Positions 24,600-35,715 of a DNA stretch of 64,000 bases are shown piece by piece. The translations under genes and the position numbers were made by a program. The DNA is taken from NCBI RefSeq assembly GCF_039537705.1, contig NZ_BAABBA010000006.1, positions 167,059 to 231,058 on the forward strand, given 5' to 3'. Below the pieces are notes generated by a model. It made no database searches, was not told the origin of the DNA, and was given only the letters and a program-made list of their open reading frames with translations. Numbering within the stretch: position 1 is the first letter of the stretch; each line of letters begins with the position of its first letter. The DNA is from Georgenia daeguensis (lineage in GTDB: Bacteria; Actinomycetota; Actinomycetes; Actinomycetales; Actinomycetaceae).

Positions 24600-27308
24600 T
24601 CAGGCGGTGGTGTCCTCCCCCGCCATGACGGCGGCGCGGCCGGCCTCGAGGCGGGCGATCGGCACCCGGAACGGCGAGCAGGAGACGTAGTCGAGCCCGG
24701 CGTTGTGGAAGAAGTGGATGGACTCGGGGTCGCCGCCGTGCTCGCCGCACACTCCCATGTGCAGATGCGGCTTGGTCGAGCGGCCGCCCTCCACGCCCGC
24801 GCGGACGAGGGCGCCGACGCCGTCGCCGTCGAGGGTCTCGAACGGGGAGATGGTCAGCACCCCGTTCTCGAGGTAGTCGGCGAAGAACGCGCCCTCGACG
24901 TCGTCGCGGGAGAAGCCCCAGGTGGTCTGGGTCAGGTCGTTGGTGCCGAAGGAGAAGAAGTCGGCCTCCTCGGCGATGCGGTGCGCGGTCAGCGCCGCAC
25001 GGGGCAGCTCGATCATGCAGCCGATCGGCACGTCCAGCGTGGTCCCGGCCGCGGCGCCGACCTCGGCGAGGATGCCCTCGGCCTCCTCGCGGACGATCTG
25101 CAGCTCCCGCACGGACCCCACGAGCGGGACCATGATCTCCGGGCGCGGGTCCTTGCCCGCCCGGCGCAGCTCGACCGTGGCCTCCGCGATCGCCCGGATC
25201 TGCAGGGCGAACAGGCCCGGCACCTTCAGCCCGAGCCGCACCCCGCGCAGACCGAGCATCGGGTTCTGCTCGTGCATGCGCTGCACCGCCGCGAGGAGCT
25301 TGACGTCCCGCTCCTCGACCTTGCCCTGCTCCTTGGCCACCGCGACCTTCACGGCCAGCTCGGTCAGGTCGGGCAGGAACTCGTGCAGCGGCGGGTCGAT
25401 GAGCCGGATCGTGGTCGGCAGTCCGTCCATCGCCTCGAGCAGGTCGACGAAGTCCTTGCGCTGCAGCGGCAGCAGCTCGGCCAGGGCCGCCTCGCGGGCC
25501 TCACCGCCCTCGGCGAGGACGAGGTGCTCGATGTACGTGCGCCGCTCGCCGAGGAACTGGTGCTCGGTGCGGCACAGCCCCACCCCCTGCGCGCCGCGCT
25601 CGCGCGCCCGGCGCCCGTCCTCGGCGGTGTCGGCGTTGGCCCGCACCTGCATGCGCCGCACCGAGTCGGCGTGGGTGAGGATCCGGTCGACGGCGAGCAC
25701 GAGCTCACGGGTGGCGTCGTCCTCGCTCGCGGCGAGCCCGGCGTCCAGGCCCTCGGCGATGTAGCGCATCACCGGGGAGTCGACCACCGGCACCTCGCCG
25801 AGGAACACCTCGCCGGTGGTCCCGTCGAGCGCGATGACGTCGCCCGGGTGGAGCACCTGCCCGGCGACCCGGACCTCCTGGGCGACGACGTCGACGTCGA
25901 TCTCCTCGGCCCCGACCACCGCCGTCGTCCCCATGCCGCGCGCGACCACGGCGGCGTGGGAGGTCTTCCCGCCGCGCGAGGTCAGCACGCCGGCCGCGAC
26001 GATCATGCCCTGCAGGTCGTCGGGGTTGGTCTCCCGGCGCACGAGGATGACGTTCGCCCCCGCCTGGGTGCGTGTCAGCGCCTGGGCGTTGTCCAGGACG
26101 ATCTCCCCGACCGCCGCGCCCGGCGATGCCGCCATGGCGCGGGTGAGGAGCTTGCGGTCCGCCTCGCCGTCGAACTGGGGGAACAGCAGCTGCGTGAGCT
26201 GGGCGCCGGAGACCCGGGAGATCGCCTCGTCCATGGTGATGAGGTTCTCGTCCACCAGCTGGGTGGCCACCCGGAACGCCGCGCCGGCGGTGCGCTTGCC
26301 CACCCGGGTCTGCAGCAGCCACAGCTTGCCGCGCTCGATGGTGAACTCGATGTCGCACAGGTCCCGGTAGTGGGTCTCCAGCCGGCGCATCGCCTGCATG
26401 AGCTCGGCGTAGGACTTCGGGTCCAGACCCTCCAGCTCCGCCAGGGTCAGGGTGTTGCGGATGCCGGCGACGACGTCCTCGCCCTGGGCGTTGGGCAGGT
26501 AGTCCCCGTACACCCCGGAGTGCCCGGTGGAGGGGTCGCGGGTGAAGGCCACCCCGGTGCCGGAGGTCTCCCCCAGGTTCCCGAAGACCATCGTCACCAC
26601 GTTGACCGCGGTGCCCAGGTCGTTCGGGATGCGCTCACGGCGCCGGTACAGCCGCGCCCGCTCGGTGTTCCACGAGCCGAAGACGGCCTCGATGGCCATG
26701 TCCAGCTGCTCGCGGGGGTGCTGGGGGAACTCCCGCCCGGACTCCTCACGCACGATCTGCTTGAACGACTCCACCAGGTCCTTGAGGTCCTCCGCGGTCA
26801 GGTCGACGTCGGTGGCCGCGCCGACCTCCTTCTTCTTCGCCTCCAGCGCCGAGGCGAAACGCTCGCCGTCAATCTCCAGCACGGTCTTGCCGAACATCTG
26901 GATCAGGCGCCGGTAGGAGTCCCACGCGAAGCGCTCGTCCCCGGAGAACTCGGCCAGCCCCTTCACCGAGGCGTCGTTGAGCCCGACGTTGAGGACCGTC
27001 TCCATCATGCCGGGCATCGAGAACTTCGCCCCCGAGCGCACCGAGACCAGCAACGGCTCGTGGAAGTCGCCGTGGCGCCGCCCGATCGTGTCCTCGATCT
27101 CGCGCATCGCCATCGTGACCTCGACGCGCAGCTCGGGCGGGACCTGCCCGTCGCGCATGTACGCCCGGCACGCCTCGGTGGTGATCGTGAACCCCGGCGG
27201 GACCGGCAGACCGATCTTCGTCATCTCCGCCAGGTTGGCACCCTTGCCACCCAGCAGGTCCTTCTGGTCCTTGTCACCCTCGCTGAACCGGTACACGTAC
27301 TTCGCCAT
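24600..27308 (-). CDS. ppdK: Pyruvate, phosphate dikinase
   Basis: 902 residues, full family length. The N-terminal ATP-grasp domain has GGKGANLAEM (22-31) and the RSGAKFSMPGMMETVLN region; the swivelling domain carries the phosphorylated His in GGKTSHAAVVARGMGT; the C-terminal barrel has GVGLCRTEHQF, EIMVPLVGS and the catalytic Cys in GVCGEHGGDP. It interconverts pyruvate + ATP + Pi and PEP + AMP + PPi. Start ATG 27308 follows GAGGAGAG. The gene is monocistronic; a GTGAG/CTCAC dyad (about 27380-27395) lies upstream. Confidence 0.96.
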   Translation of the reverse strand: MAKYVYRFSEGDKDQKDLLGGKGANLAEMTKIGLPVPPGFTITTEACRAYMRDGQVPPELRVEVTMAMREIEDTIGRRHGDFHEPLLVSVRSGAKFSMPGMMETVLNVGLNDASVKGLAEFSGDERFAWDSYRRLIQMFGKTVLEIDGERFASALEAKKKEVGAATDVDLTAEDLKDLVESFKQIVREESGREFPQHPREQLDMAIEAVFGSWNTERARLYRRRERIPNDLGTAVNVVTMVFGNLGETSGTGVAFTRDPSTGHSGVYGDYLPNAQGEDVVAGIRNTLTLAELEGLDPKSYAELMQAMRRLETHYRDLCDIEFTIERGKLWLLQTRVGKRTAGAAFRVATQLVDENLITMDEAISRVSGAQLTQLLFPQFDGEADRKLLTRAMAASPGAAVGEIVLDNAQALTRTQAGANVILVRRETNPDDLQGMIVAAGVLTSRGGKTSHAAVVARGMGTTAVVGAEEIDVDVVAQEVRVAGQVLHPGDVIALDGTTGEVFLGEVPVVDSPVMRYIAEGLDAGLAASEDDATRELVLAVDRILTHADSVRRMQVRANADTAEDGRRARERGAQGVGLCRTEHQFLGERRTYIEHLVLAEGGEAREAALAELLPLQRKDFVDLLEAMDGLPTTIRLIDPPLHEFLPDLTELAVKVAVAKEQGKVEERDVKLLAAVQRMHEQNPMLGLRGVRLGLKVPGLFALQIRAIAEATVELRRAGKDPRPEIMVPLVGSVRELQIVREEAEGILAEVGAAAGTTLDVPIGCMIELPRAALTAHRIAEEADFFSFGTNDLTQTTWGFSRDDVEGAFFADYLENGVLTISPFETLDGDGVGALVRAGVEGGRSTKPHLHMGVCGEHGGDPESIHFFHNAGLDYVSCSPFRVPIARLEAGRAAVMAGEDTTA

Positions 27309-27464
27309 CGCGACTCTCCTCGCCGTCGGGTGTTCGCGGCCAGGCTACGGGTGACCGCGGTCACCCTCGAAAGGATAGGGGGTGAGGCGGCTCACACCCG
27401 ACGACCAAGGGCCCTGGTGCGGCACCGTACGGGACTCACGCCGTCCGGGACGCGACGCCCGGCG

Positions 27465-28529
27465 TCACGCCGCCGGTTCGCGACCGGCCGAGCCGTCCGC
27501 CAGGGCGGCCGACCGTGCCGCAACCCACGCGTCGATGCGCTCCCACCACCCGTAGAGCCATTCGATCCGCTCCTCCCTGCCGAGGGGAATCTCGTCGCGG
27601 GGCACCTGCCAGCCGTGCATGACGATGCGCTTGTCCATCGGCAGCTCGCGCCAGACGTCACCGACCGTGACCATCCGGTCGAGGCCGGTGTGCGCGACGA
27701 AGACGACGCCGGCGTCGGGGGCGGCGTCGAGCGCGGCGAGGATGCCGCCGGGGCGCGGCGCCATCACGTGCCGCATCGCCTCGGCCCGGGCGGCCATCGC
27801 CGTACGACCCTCCCGGCGCAGGCCCTCGATCCGCCGTCGGCGGCGCTCGGCGGTGAAGTTGCCGCCCTCGGGGAAGATGACGAAGGCGTCGTTGGCGTCG
27901 AGGCCGTGGGCAAGCTGCCCGACCTGGTCCGTAAGGCTCGGCGCCGGGACGCGGCGGGGCGCCCCGAACGGCGTCGGGGCGATGAAGCGGTTCGGCAGGC
28001 GGTTGAGCATGACGTCGACCGCCGGGTCCCACTGGAGGGTGTCCTTCAGGACGATCCGTGGTTCCCGCTCGAACCAGTTGAGCAGTGCGTGGACGAGGAT
28101 GAAGGAGTCCCCCGGGCCGGCGTGCCGGCTGGCCAGGACGATCGGGTGGCCGGCGAGCCCGCCGCCCGCCACGTCGCCCTCGACGTCGATCCGCAGTCGC
28201 AGCACCCACCTGGCCTGCCGGAAGAGCTGGCGCAGGAACCAGCCGGCGAGCACGTAGTGCGTGCGCTGGAACGCCGGGCTGCGCACCCGCCACCCGAAGC
28301 CCGAGGCCACCCAGAGCCCGAAGAGACTCACCAGCGCCGCGGAGTCCCACAGCAGGTAGAACGTCACCATCCACAGCACCCGGGGCAGCCGAAGGTAGCC
28401 GGGGACGAGGGCGGTCAGGCCGGTGGCCACGAGCAGCCACACCGGGAGCGTCGTGACGAGGATGACGGCACCGACGACGACGGCCGGCGCGACGAGCACC
28501 CGGCGCACCCAGCGCGGCGGGAGGGGCAT
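27465..28529 (-). CDS. 1-acyl-glycerol-3-phosphate acyltransferase-like (PlsC family) membrane protein
   Basis: 354 residues. Two hydrophobic segments (about 11-45 and 52-75) precede a PlsC domain with the HX4D catalytic motif as RHAGPGD and the second motif as FPEGGNFT. Such enzymes acylate lysophosphatidate or related lipids; this longer two-helix form is common in actinobacteria with no settled substrate. It starts within the stop of the patatin gene (TGATG), so the two are coupled and may together deacylate and reacylate lipids. Confidence 0.85.
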   Translation of the reverse strand: MPLPPRWVRRVLVAPAVVVGAVILVTTLPVWLLVATGLTALVPGYLRLPRVLWMVTFYLLWDSAALVSLFGLWVASGFGWRVRSPAFQRTHYVLAGWFLRQLFRQARWVLRLRIDVEGDVAGGGLAGHPIVLASRHAGPGDSFILVHALLNWFEREPRIVLKDTLQWDPAVDVMLNRLPNRFIAPTPFGAPRRVPAPSLTDQVGQLAHGLDANDAFVIFPEGGNFTAERRRRRIEGLRREGRTAMAARAEAMRHVMAPRPGGILAALDAAPDAGVVFVAHTGLDRMVTVGDVWRELPMDKRIVMHGWQVPRDEIPLGREERIEWLYGWWERIDAWVAARSAALADGSAGREPAA

Positions 28530-29365
28530 CAGGACAGCTCCGTGGCGCTCAGGTACTGCCGGCTGGCGGCGTACGCACGCTCGATCCGACGGGTCGCGGT
28601 GTCCATCCGCCGGTAGGAGGACAGCTTCTCGTCGCCCTCGAGCGCCCCGCCGCTGGGCAGGACGTGCACCTCGACGCCCTCGGGGACGAGGGTCACGTCG
28701 CGGGAGAAGCGGTGGCGCCGGGCCACCTCGAAGGCGACGCGGGCGGTGTCGAGCGCGCGGGTCGGCACGCGGAGCGCCTCCTCCACCCGGCCCACCTGCA
28801 GCACGTACACCGTCCTTGCCCCCAGCCGCACGGCGGCCTCGAGCGGGATCGAGTTCACGAGGCCACCGTCCATGAAGTGCTCCTCGCCGATCCGGGTGGC
28901 CGGGAGCACGCCCGGCACGGAGGCGGAGGCGAGCACCGCGTCGATCAACGGGCCGCTGTCGAACCACTGCTCGCTGGCGCGCTCGATGTTCGCTGCCACC
29001 ACGGTGAGCGGCACCGCGAGGTCCTCGAACGTGGCGTCCGGGCCGAGCTCGGACGCGAGCAGCCGCCGCAGCGGCTCCGGTGAGTTCAGGTGCGTCCGCG
29101 TGGTGACGAGGCGGCGGAGCTGGCGGCCGAGGGAGTCGCCGTAGACGGCCCTGGCCGCGGCGGACGTCCAGGCGGCGCGGAGTCGGTCCACGACGGCGAG
29201 AGTCGGGTCCGACGCGAGCAGTGCGCCGTTGATGGCCCCGACCGAGGTTCCGACCACGATGTCCGGCCGCACCCCCGCCTCCAGGAGCGCCTGCACCATG
29301 CCCACCTGCACGGCGCCGCGCACGCCGCCGCCGCCGAGGACGAAGGCGACCGGCCCGGTGACCAT
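28529..29365 (-). CDS. Patatin-like phospholipase
   Basis: 278 residues with the Ser-Asp dyad of bacterial patatins (RssA type): oxyanion loop GGGGVRGAVQVG (11-22), nucleophile GTSVG (Ser41) and DGG (about residue 167). It probably hydrolyses an acyl ester in membrane lipid. An in-frame start 15 bases upstream is also possible. It forms a two-gene operon with the acyltransferase. Confidence 0.9.
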   Translation of the reverse strand: MVTGPVAFVLGGGGVRGAVQVGMVQALLEAGVRPDIVVGTSVGAINGALLASDPTLAVVDRLRAAWTSAAARAVYGDSLGRQLRRLVTTRTHLNSPEPLRRLLASELGPDATFEDLAVPLTVVAANIERASEQWFDSGPLIDAVLASASVPGVLPATRIGEEHFMDGGLVNSIPLEAAVRLGARTVYVLQVGRVEEALRVPTRALDTARVAFEVARRHRFSRDVTLVPEGVEVHVLPSGGALEGDEKLSSYRRMDTATRRIERAYAASRQYLSATELS

Positions 29366-29382
29366 GCCTCCATCCTCACACG

Positions 29383-29418
29383 CCGGAGCCCCGCGGGATC
29401 GCTCCCGCGGGGCTCCGG
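29383..29418. terminator. Strong hairpin terminator after csbD
   Basis: CCGGAGCCCCGCGGGA (29383-29398) and its exact complement (29403-29418) form a 16-bp stem with a TCGC loop. It sits downstream of the leftward csbD-like gene and 18 bp before the patatin start, so it insulates the two. Confidence 0.8.
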
Positions 29419-29436
29419 CCGGCGTCGTCGCGGCGT

Positions 29437-29607
29437 CTACTTGAAGGCGTCCTTGACGTTCTCGCCCGCCTGCTTGAGGTTGGCCTTGGTCTGGTCGGCC
29501 TGGCCCTCGGCCTCCAGCCTCTCGTTGTCGGTCGCCCTGCCGGCGCCCTCCTTGACCTTGCCCGCGCCCTTCTCGGCGGCGTTGCTGATCTTGTCGTCCA
29601 GACCCAT
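29437..29607 (-). CDS. CsbD-family stress protein
   Basis: 56 residues, Lys/Glu/Ala-rich, with the CsbD pattern DKISNAAEKGAGKVKEGAG followed by ERLEAEGQADQTKANLKQ. CsbD-like proteins are small, probably helical or disordered, and induced by general stress; their biochemical role is unknown. ATG 29607 has GGAG 8 bases upstream. A strong hairpin terminator follows the stop. Confidence 0.9.
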   Translation of the reverse strand: MGLDDKISNAAEKGAGKVKEGAGRATDNERLEAEGQADQTKANLKQAGENVKDAFK

Positions 29608-29724
29608 CGCTGGCTCCTTCCGTGAAGAGTCCCCCTGGTGGGGATCCGCCTCCACGGTAGATCTGGACGGACGGGCCCGCACGCCGGGACGTCTGGGGCG
29701 CCGGACCGCTGACCGTCAGGTCGT

Positions 29725-29850
29725 CTGGACCGTCGGGCCTCTGGACCGTCGGGCCTCTGGACCTTCGGGTCCCCTGGACCGTCAGGACGTCTGGACCGTA
29801 TGGTCCCCTGGACCGTCGGGTCCCCTGGACCGTCAGGGACGTCTAGACCG
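29725..29850. repeat. 16-17-bp minisatellite, about 8 copies
   Basis: Copies of a CTGGACCGTCGGG-like unit start at 29725, 29741, 29757, 29774, 29791, 29808 and 29825, with a degenerate last copy near 29842. The period drifts from 16 to 17 bases. It fills part of the 362-bp divergent spacer (29608-29969) between csbD and the amidotransferase; I see no gene in the rest. Confidence 0.85.
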
Positions 29851-29969
29851 GGGACGACGACGGCGCCAGCTCCGTCCAGGCCCGTCCCACCATCCGGACG
29901 CGCGGCCGCCAGGACGACACGTGGCGGACGGTCAGCGCCGATGCGGGCGGGCGGTGGTGGACTCTGACC

Positions 29970-30746
29970 ATGCCCGGCAAGCCCTTCGTGCTCCTCGCCT
30001 CGCGCAGCGAGGACGTCGCGGCGGACGACGAGTACGCCTCGTTCCTCCGCCACGGCGGCCTCCGTCCCGAGGAGCTCGTGCGCGTGCGGATGGAGTCCGG
30101 ACCGTTCTCTCTGGACCTGGACGACTACGCCGGCGTCATCCTCGGCGGGAGCCCGTTCACGACGTCGGTGCCCCAGGCGTCCAAGAGCCCGACGCAGCGG
30201 CGCGTCGAGGCCGAGCTCGACGTCGTCCTCGCCGAGGTGCAGCGTCGCGACCTGCCGTTCCTCGGGCTGTGCTTCGGGGTGGGGGCGCTCGGCCGGAGGG
30301 CGGGCGGCGTCGTCGACGGCACCTACGCCGAGGAGACCTCCGCCGCGCTGATCACGCTGACCGCCGAGGGCCGGCGGGACCCGGTGCTCGGTGGCCTGCC
30401 GGGTGCGTTCGAGTCCTACGTCGGGCACAAGGAGGCCCTCAGGGCCGTGCCGCCGGGCGCGACGCTGCTCGCCACCTCGGCGGCCTGCCCGGTGCAGGCG
30501 TTCCGCCTGGGCCGCAACCAGTACGTCACGCAGTTCCACCCCGAGATGGACCGGGCCGCGCTGATCACGCGCATCGAGGTCTACCGCCACTCCGGCTACT
30601 TCCCCGCCGACCAGGTCGACGGCGTGATCGAGCGGATCTCCCGCGCCGATGTCAGCGCCTCGCACGCTGTGGTGCGGGCGTTCGTGGAGCGGTACCGCCA
30701 GCCGGTCACGAGCAGCGACGGCGAGCTCGTCAGCGTCGGCGCCTGA
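29970..30746 (+). CDS. Class I glutamine amidotransferase (GATase) domain protein
   Basis: 258 residues forming one GATase-1 domain. The nucleophile Cys is in FLGLCFG (about residue 98) and the His-Glu pair in QFHPEMD (about 189). No synthetase domain is attached. Stand-alone proteins of this type are often annotated as GMP-synthase-like and may act on gamma-glutamyl compounds. The stop codon lies inside the first copy of the 190-bp repeat that follows, so the last two codons come from repeat sequence. Confidence 0.85.
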   Translation: MPGKPFVLLASRSEDVAADDEYASFLRHGGLRPEELVRVRMESGPFSLDLDDYAGVILGGSPFTTSVPQASKSPTQRRVEAELDVVLAEVQRRDLPFLGLCFGVGALGRRAGGVVDGTYAEETSAALITLTAEGRRDPVLGGLPGAFESYVGHKEALRAVPPGATLLATSAACPVQAFRLGRNQYVTQFHPEMDRAALITRIEVYRHSGYFPADQVDGVIERISRADVSASHAVVRAFVERYRQPVTSSDGELVSVGA

Positions 30747-31310
30747 GAATCGCGCCCGTCGGGCTCCACCCCTGCACCCATCTCCGTGGCCGCTTGCCGT
30801 GCGAACCGCTCGCCGGCCTGTCTGCCACGATCTCCGGCTCCCCCCGCGTGTCCATCAAGTGCTCCTTCGCCCGGTAAGTCGTTCCAGACCGACTTCATCT
30901 GCCCGGAAGCACTTACCTGTGACACGCGGGCGCCTGAGAATCGCGCCCGTCGGGCTCCACCCCTGCACCCATCTCCGCGGCCGCTTGCCGTGCGAACCGC
31001 TCGCCGGCCTGTGTGCCACGATCTCCGGCTGCCCCTCGTGTCCATCAAGTGCTCCTTCGCCCGGTAAGTCGTTCCAGACCGACTTCATCTGCCCGGAGGC
31101 ACTTTCTGGTGACACTCGGGCGCCTGAGAATCGAGCCCGTCGGGCTCCACCCCTGCACCCATCTCCGCGGCCGCTTGCCGTGCGAACCGCTCGCCGGCCT
31201 GTCTGCCACGATCTCCGGCTGCCCCTCGTGTCCATCAAGTGCTCCTTCGCCCGGTAAGTCGTTCCAGACCGACTTCATCTGCCCGGAGGCACTTACCTGT
31301 GACACGCGGG
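30741..31310. repeat. Three tandem copies of a 190-bp unit with nested palindromes
   Basis: Copies start at 30741, 30932 and 31122, each opening GCCTGAGAAT and closing in GACAC(G/T)CGGGC; copy one is 191 bp because of a one-base insertion, the others 190. They differ at only a few positions. Each unit holds an outer inverted repeat AAGTGCT/AGCACTT (AGGCACTT in later copies) enclosing AAGTCG-N8-CGACTT. Frames in the block show repeat-encoded low-complexity sequence and no gene. No transposase is nearby. Confidence 0.9.
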
Positions 31311-31434
31311 CGCCCGCGACGCGTCGACCGGCCCCGGAGGCGCGCGGGACTGGGCCGGACACGGCACGGCTCGCCGACCGGGGCGGACGACGGGACGGCC
31401 GCACGCTCACCGAACCGGTCCTGACGAAGACACC

Positions 31435-31470
31435 GGAAGGCCCGGCGACCAGATGGTCGCCGGGCCTTCC
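31435..31470. terminator. Strong hairpin terminator after clpC
   Basis: GGAAGGCCCGGCGACC (31435-31450) pairs perfectly over 16 bp with its complement at 31455-31470 around AGAT. It lies 20 bp beyond the clpC stop and separates clpC from the repeat block. Confidence 0.85.
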
Positions 31471-31489
31471 CGTGCGGTGGGTCTACCGG

Positions 31490-34066
<2,577 letters not shown>

Positions 34067-34167
34067 GTGCACTCCTCACGGGCGGCTACCTCGGCCAGTA
34101 CCCGGCGGCAACCGGTCTGGGCAGCGTTCGTCAAGGCTAACGGCGGGGACCTCGCGGAACTGCCCGT

Positions 34168-34181
34168 GTTCGCCACCGGCG
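34168..34181. promoter_or_regulatory. ClgR-type operator upstream of clpC
   Basis: GTTCGC-CACCG-GCG (34168-34181) matches exactly the Streptomyces ClgR consensus GTTCGC-N5-GCG, which activates clp genes. A TTAGCC-type -10 reads leftward near 34143-34137. The rest of the 213-bp spacer (34067-34279) shows no gene. Confidence 0.6.
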
Positions 34182-34279
34182 TGACGCGTGGGTCCGGCTC
34201 GCAGAATCGGCTGCGCGGAGCACAATCGGGCCCGGCGGGCGCGCGGGGGACGCCGCCCGCGCCCGGGAGGTGCGGAGCC

Positions 34280-34849
34280 TCAGCCCAGCTCCCGGCTGAA
34301 CGCGCGCAGCGCGCGGTCGTCGTGGAGCACGAAGCGCACGAGCTCGATCCTGGTGGCGCCGATCTCCCGGACCTGCGTGCCGCACACCTCGGCGCCGTCC
34401 CGGTTCGTCTGGAACGCGGCGAACGCACCGACCGCCTCGACGGCGACGCGGGCCACCTCGGCCACGTCCCACCCGAAGGCGCCCGCGCTGACGGCCGGGA
34501 AGGCGACGGTGGGGGCGGCGACGTCGGTGGCGACGACGAGCGCGCTGGTGAAGCAGGCCGCCAGCAGCGCGGGGTCGGTCTCGCCCCGGTGGGCGTTGGG
34601 CCCGACCGTGTGGATGACCCACCGTGCCGGCAGCCGGTACCCGGCCGTCGGCACGGCCCTCCCGACGGGCAGGCCGTCGGGAAGCTCGGTGCGCCGCAGC
34701 TCCATGCACTCCTCGAGCAGCCCCGGGCCGGCGGCGCGGTGGATCGCGCCGTCCACGCCTCCCCCGCCCAGCAGCGAGGAGTTGGCGGCGTTGACGACGG
34801 CGTCGACGTCCTGGCGGGTGATGTCGCCCCTGACGGCCTCGATCTCCAT
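34280..34849 (-). CDS. Macrodomain protein, O-acetyl-ADP-ribose deacetylase (YmdB-like)
   Basis: 189 residues covering one macrodomain. The ADP-ribose site is marked by VVNAANSSLLGGGGVDGAIHRAAG split as VVNAANSS (23-30) and GGGGVDGAIHRAAG, and by the SAGAFGWD loop. The C-terminal RFVLHDDRALRAFSREL is the usual family end. Enzymes of this class hydrolyse O-acetyl-ADP-ribose or remove ADP-ribose from Asp/Glu. ATG 34849 is chosen over an in-frame start 15 bases upstream. Confidence 0.93.
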   Translation of the reverse strand: MEIEAVRGDITRQDVDAVVNAANSSLLGGGGVDGAIHRAAGPGLLEECMELRRTELPDGLPVGRAVPTAGYRLPARWVIHTVGPNAHRGETDPALLAACFTSALVVATDVAAPTVAFPAVSAGAFGWDVAEVARVAVEAVGAFAAFQTNRDGAEVCGTQVREIGATRIELVRFVLHDDRALRAFSRELG

Positions 34850-34924
34850 GCCCCGATCCTGCACCGACGGCGTCCGGCCGGCGGACGAGCCTGTGGACGG
34901 GCGTGGCGCGGGTCGCGAGACGGC

Positions 34925-35350
34925 TCAGACCTCCACGAGCAGCGTCACCGGGCCGTCGTTGACCAGCTCGACAGCCATGTCCGCGCCGAAGCGACCGGTG
35001 GCGACCTCGATGCCGCGGTCCCGCAGCGCGTCGGCCACCGCGTCGACCAGCGGCTCGGCGACCGCCCCCGGCGCGGCGTGGTTCCAGGTGGGCCGACGCC
35101 CCTTGCGCACGTCGGCGTAGAGCCTGAACTGGGAGACGACGAGCACGGGCGCGCCGTCGTCCGCGACGGACCGCTCGTCCCGCAGGATCCGCAGCTCGGC
35201 GATCTTGCGGGCGAGCCGCTCCACCTGCTCGGCGCCGTCGTCGTGGGTGACACCGACGAGCGCGAGCAGCCCGGGGCGGTCGATCCGGCCGACGACCTCG
35301 CCGCCGACGGTCACCGACGCGCGGGTGACCCGCTGGAGGACGGCCCTCAC
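34925..35350 (-). CDS. dtd: D-aminoacyl-tRNA deacylase
   Basis: 141 residues. The opening (V)RAVLQRVTRASVTVGG, the SQF(R)LYAD motif carrying the catalytic-loop Ser-Gln, and the NDGPVTL motif that provides the Gly-cis-Pro selectivity element are all family hallmarks. It hydrolyses D-amino acids (and glycine) from mischarged tRNA. GTG 35350 overlaps the stop of the DUF2516 gene (GTGA). Confidence 0.96.
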   Translation of the reverse strand: MRAVLQRVTRASVTVGGEVVGRIDRPGLLALVGVTHDDGAEQVERLARKIAELRILRDERSVADDGAPVLVVSQFRLYADVRKGRRPTWNHAAPGAVAEPLVDAVADALRDRGIEVATGRFGADMAVELVNDGPVTLLVEV

Positions 35351-35682
35351 CAGCCGCCGCCCTGGCTCGGGGGCCGGCGTCGCCCGCCCCCGTAGCCGCT
35401 GACGGCGGGCCGGACATCGGCGAGGTACACGCCCGCCGGGACGACCGCGATGAACATCGTGAACGTGCCCAGGATGCCCAGTCCCAGCGGCGGCGGGATC
35501 GCGATGAACCCGACGAGGGCGCCGGCCGCCGTGAGCAGGACCCAGAACTTCTTGGTGCGCTTGCCCCCGTAGGCGAAGGCGCCCGCCGGCCGCCGGGCGG
35601 CGTCCACGAGGGCCCACAGCTCGATGCCCAGCAGGACGAGGGAGAGCGCAAGGAAGAGCAGCACCTGCACGTTGGCGATCAC
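35347..35682 (-). CDS. DUF2516 family membrane protein
   Basis: 111 residues from GTG 35682. Three hydrophobic segments (about 4-23, 45-62, 66-86) with the LWALVDAARRP and YGGKRTKKFW motifs between the first two place it in DUF2516, a small actinobacterial membrane family of unknown role. The C-terminus is Gly/Arg/Pro-rich and cytoplasmic by the positive-inside rule. Coupled to dtd. Confidence 0.85.
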   Translation of the reverse strand: MIANVQVLLFLALSLVLLGIELWALVDAARRPAGAFAYGGKRTKKFWVLLTAAGALVGFIAIPPPLGLGILGTFTMFIAVVPAGVYLADVRPAVSGYGGGRRRPPSQGGGW

Positions 35683-35715
35683 CCCCGCAGCGTAACGAGC
35701 GGGCACGATGGGCGG

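Noticed and set aside
24705..28616. Very long rightward open frame opposite ppdK and the acyltransferase
   Set aside because: Antisense shadow: its composition is an artefact of GC-rich codons and both leftward genes have full family signatures.
30786..31257. Open frames inside the 190-bp repeats on both strands
   Set aside because: They merely repeat the DNA unit, change frame between copies because the period is not a multiple of 3, and lack ribosome-binding sites.
30741..31310. CRISPR array
   Set aside because: Units are 190 bp, contiguous and nearly identical throughout, with no unique spacers and no cas genes.
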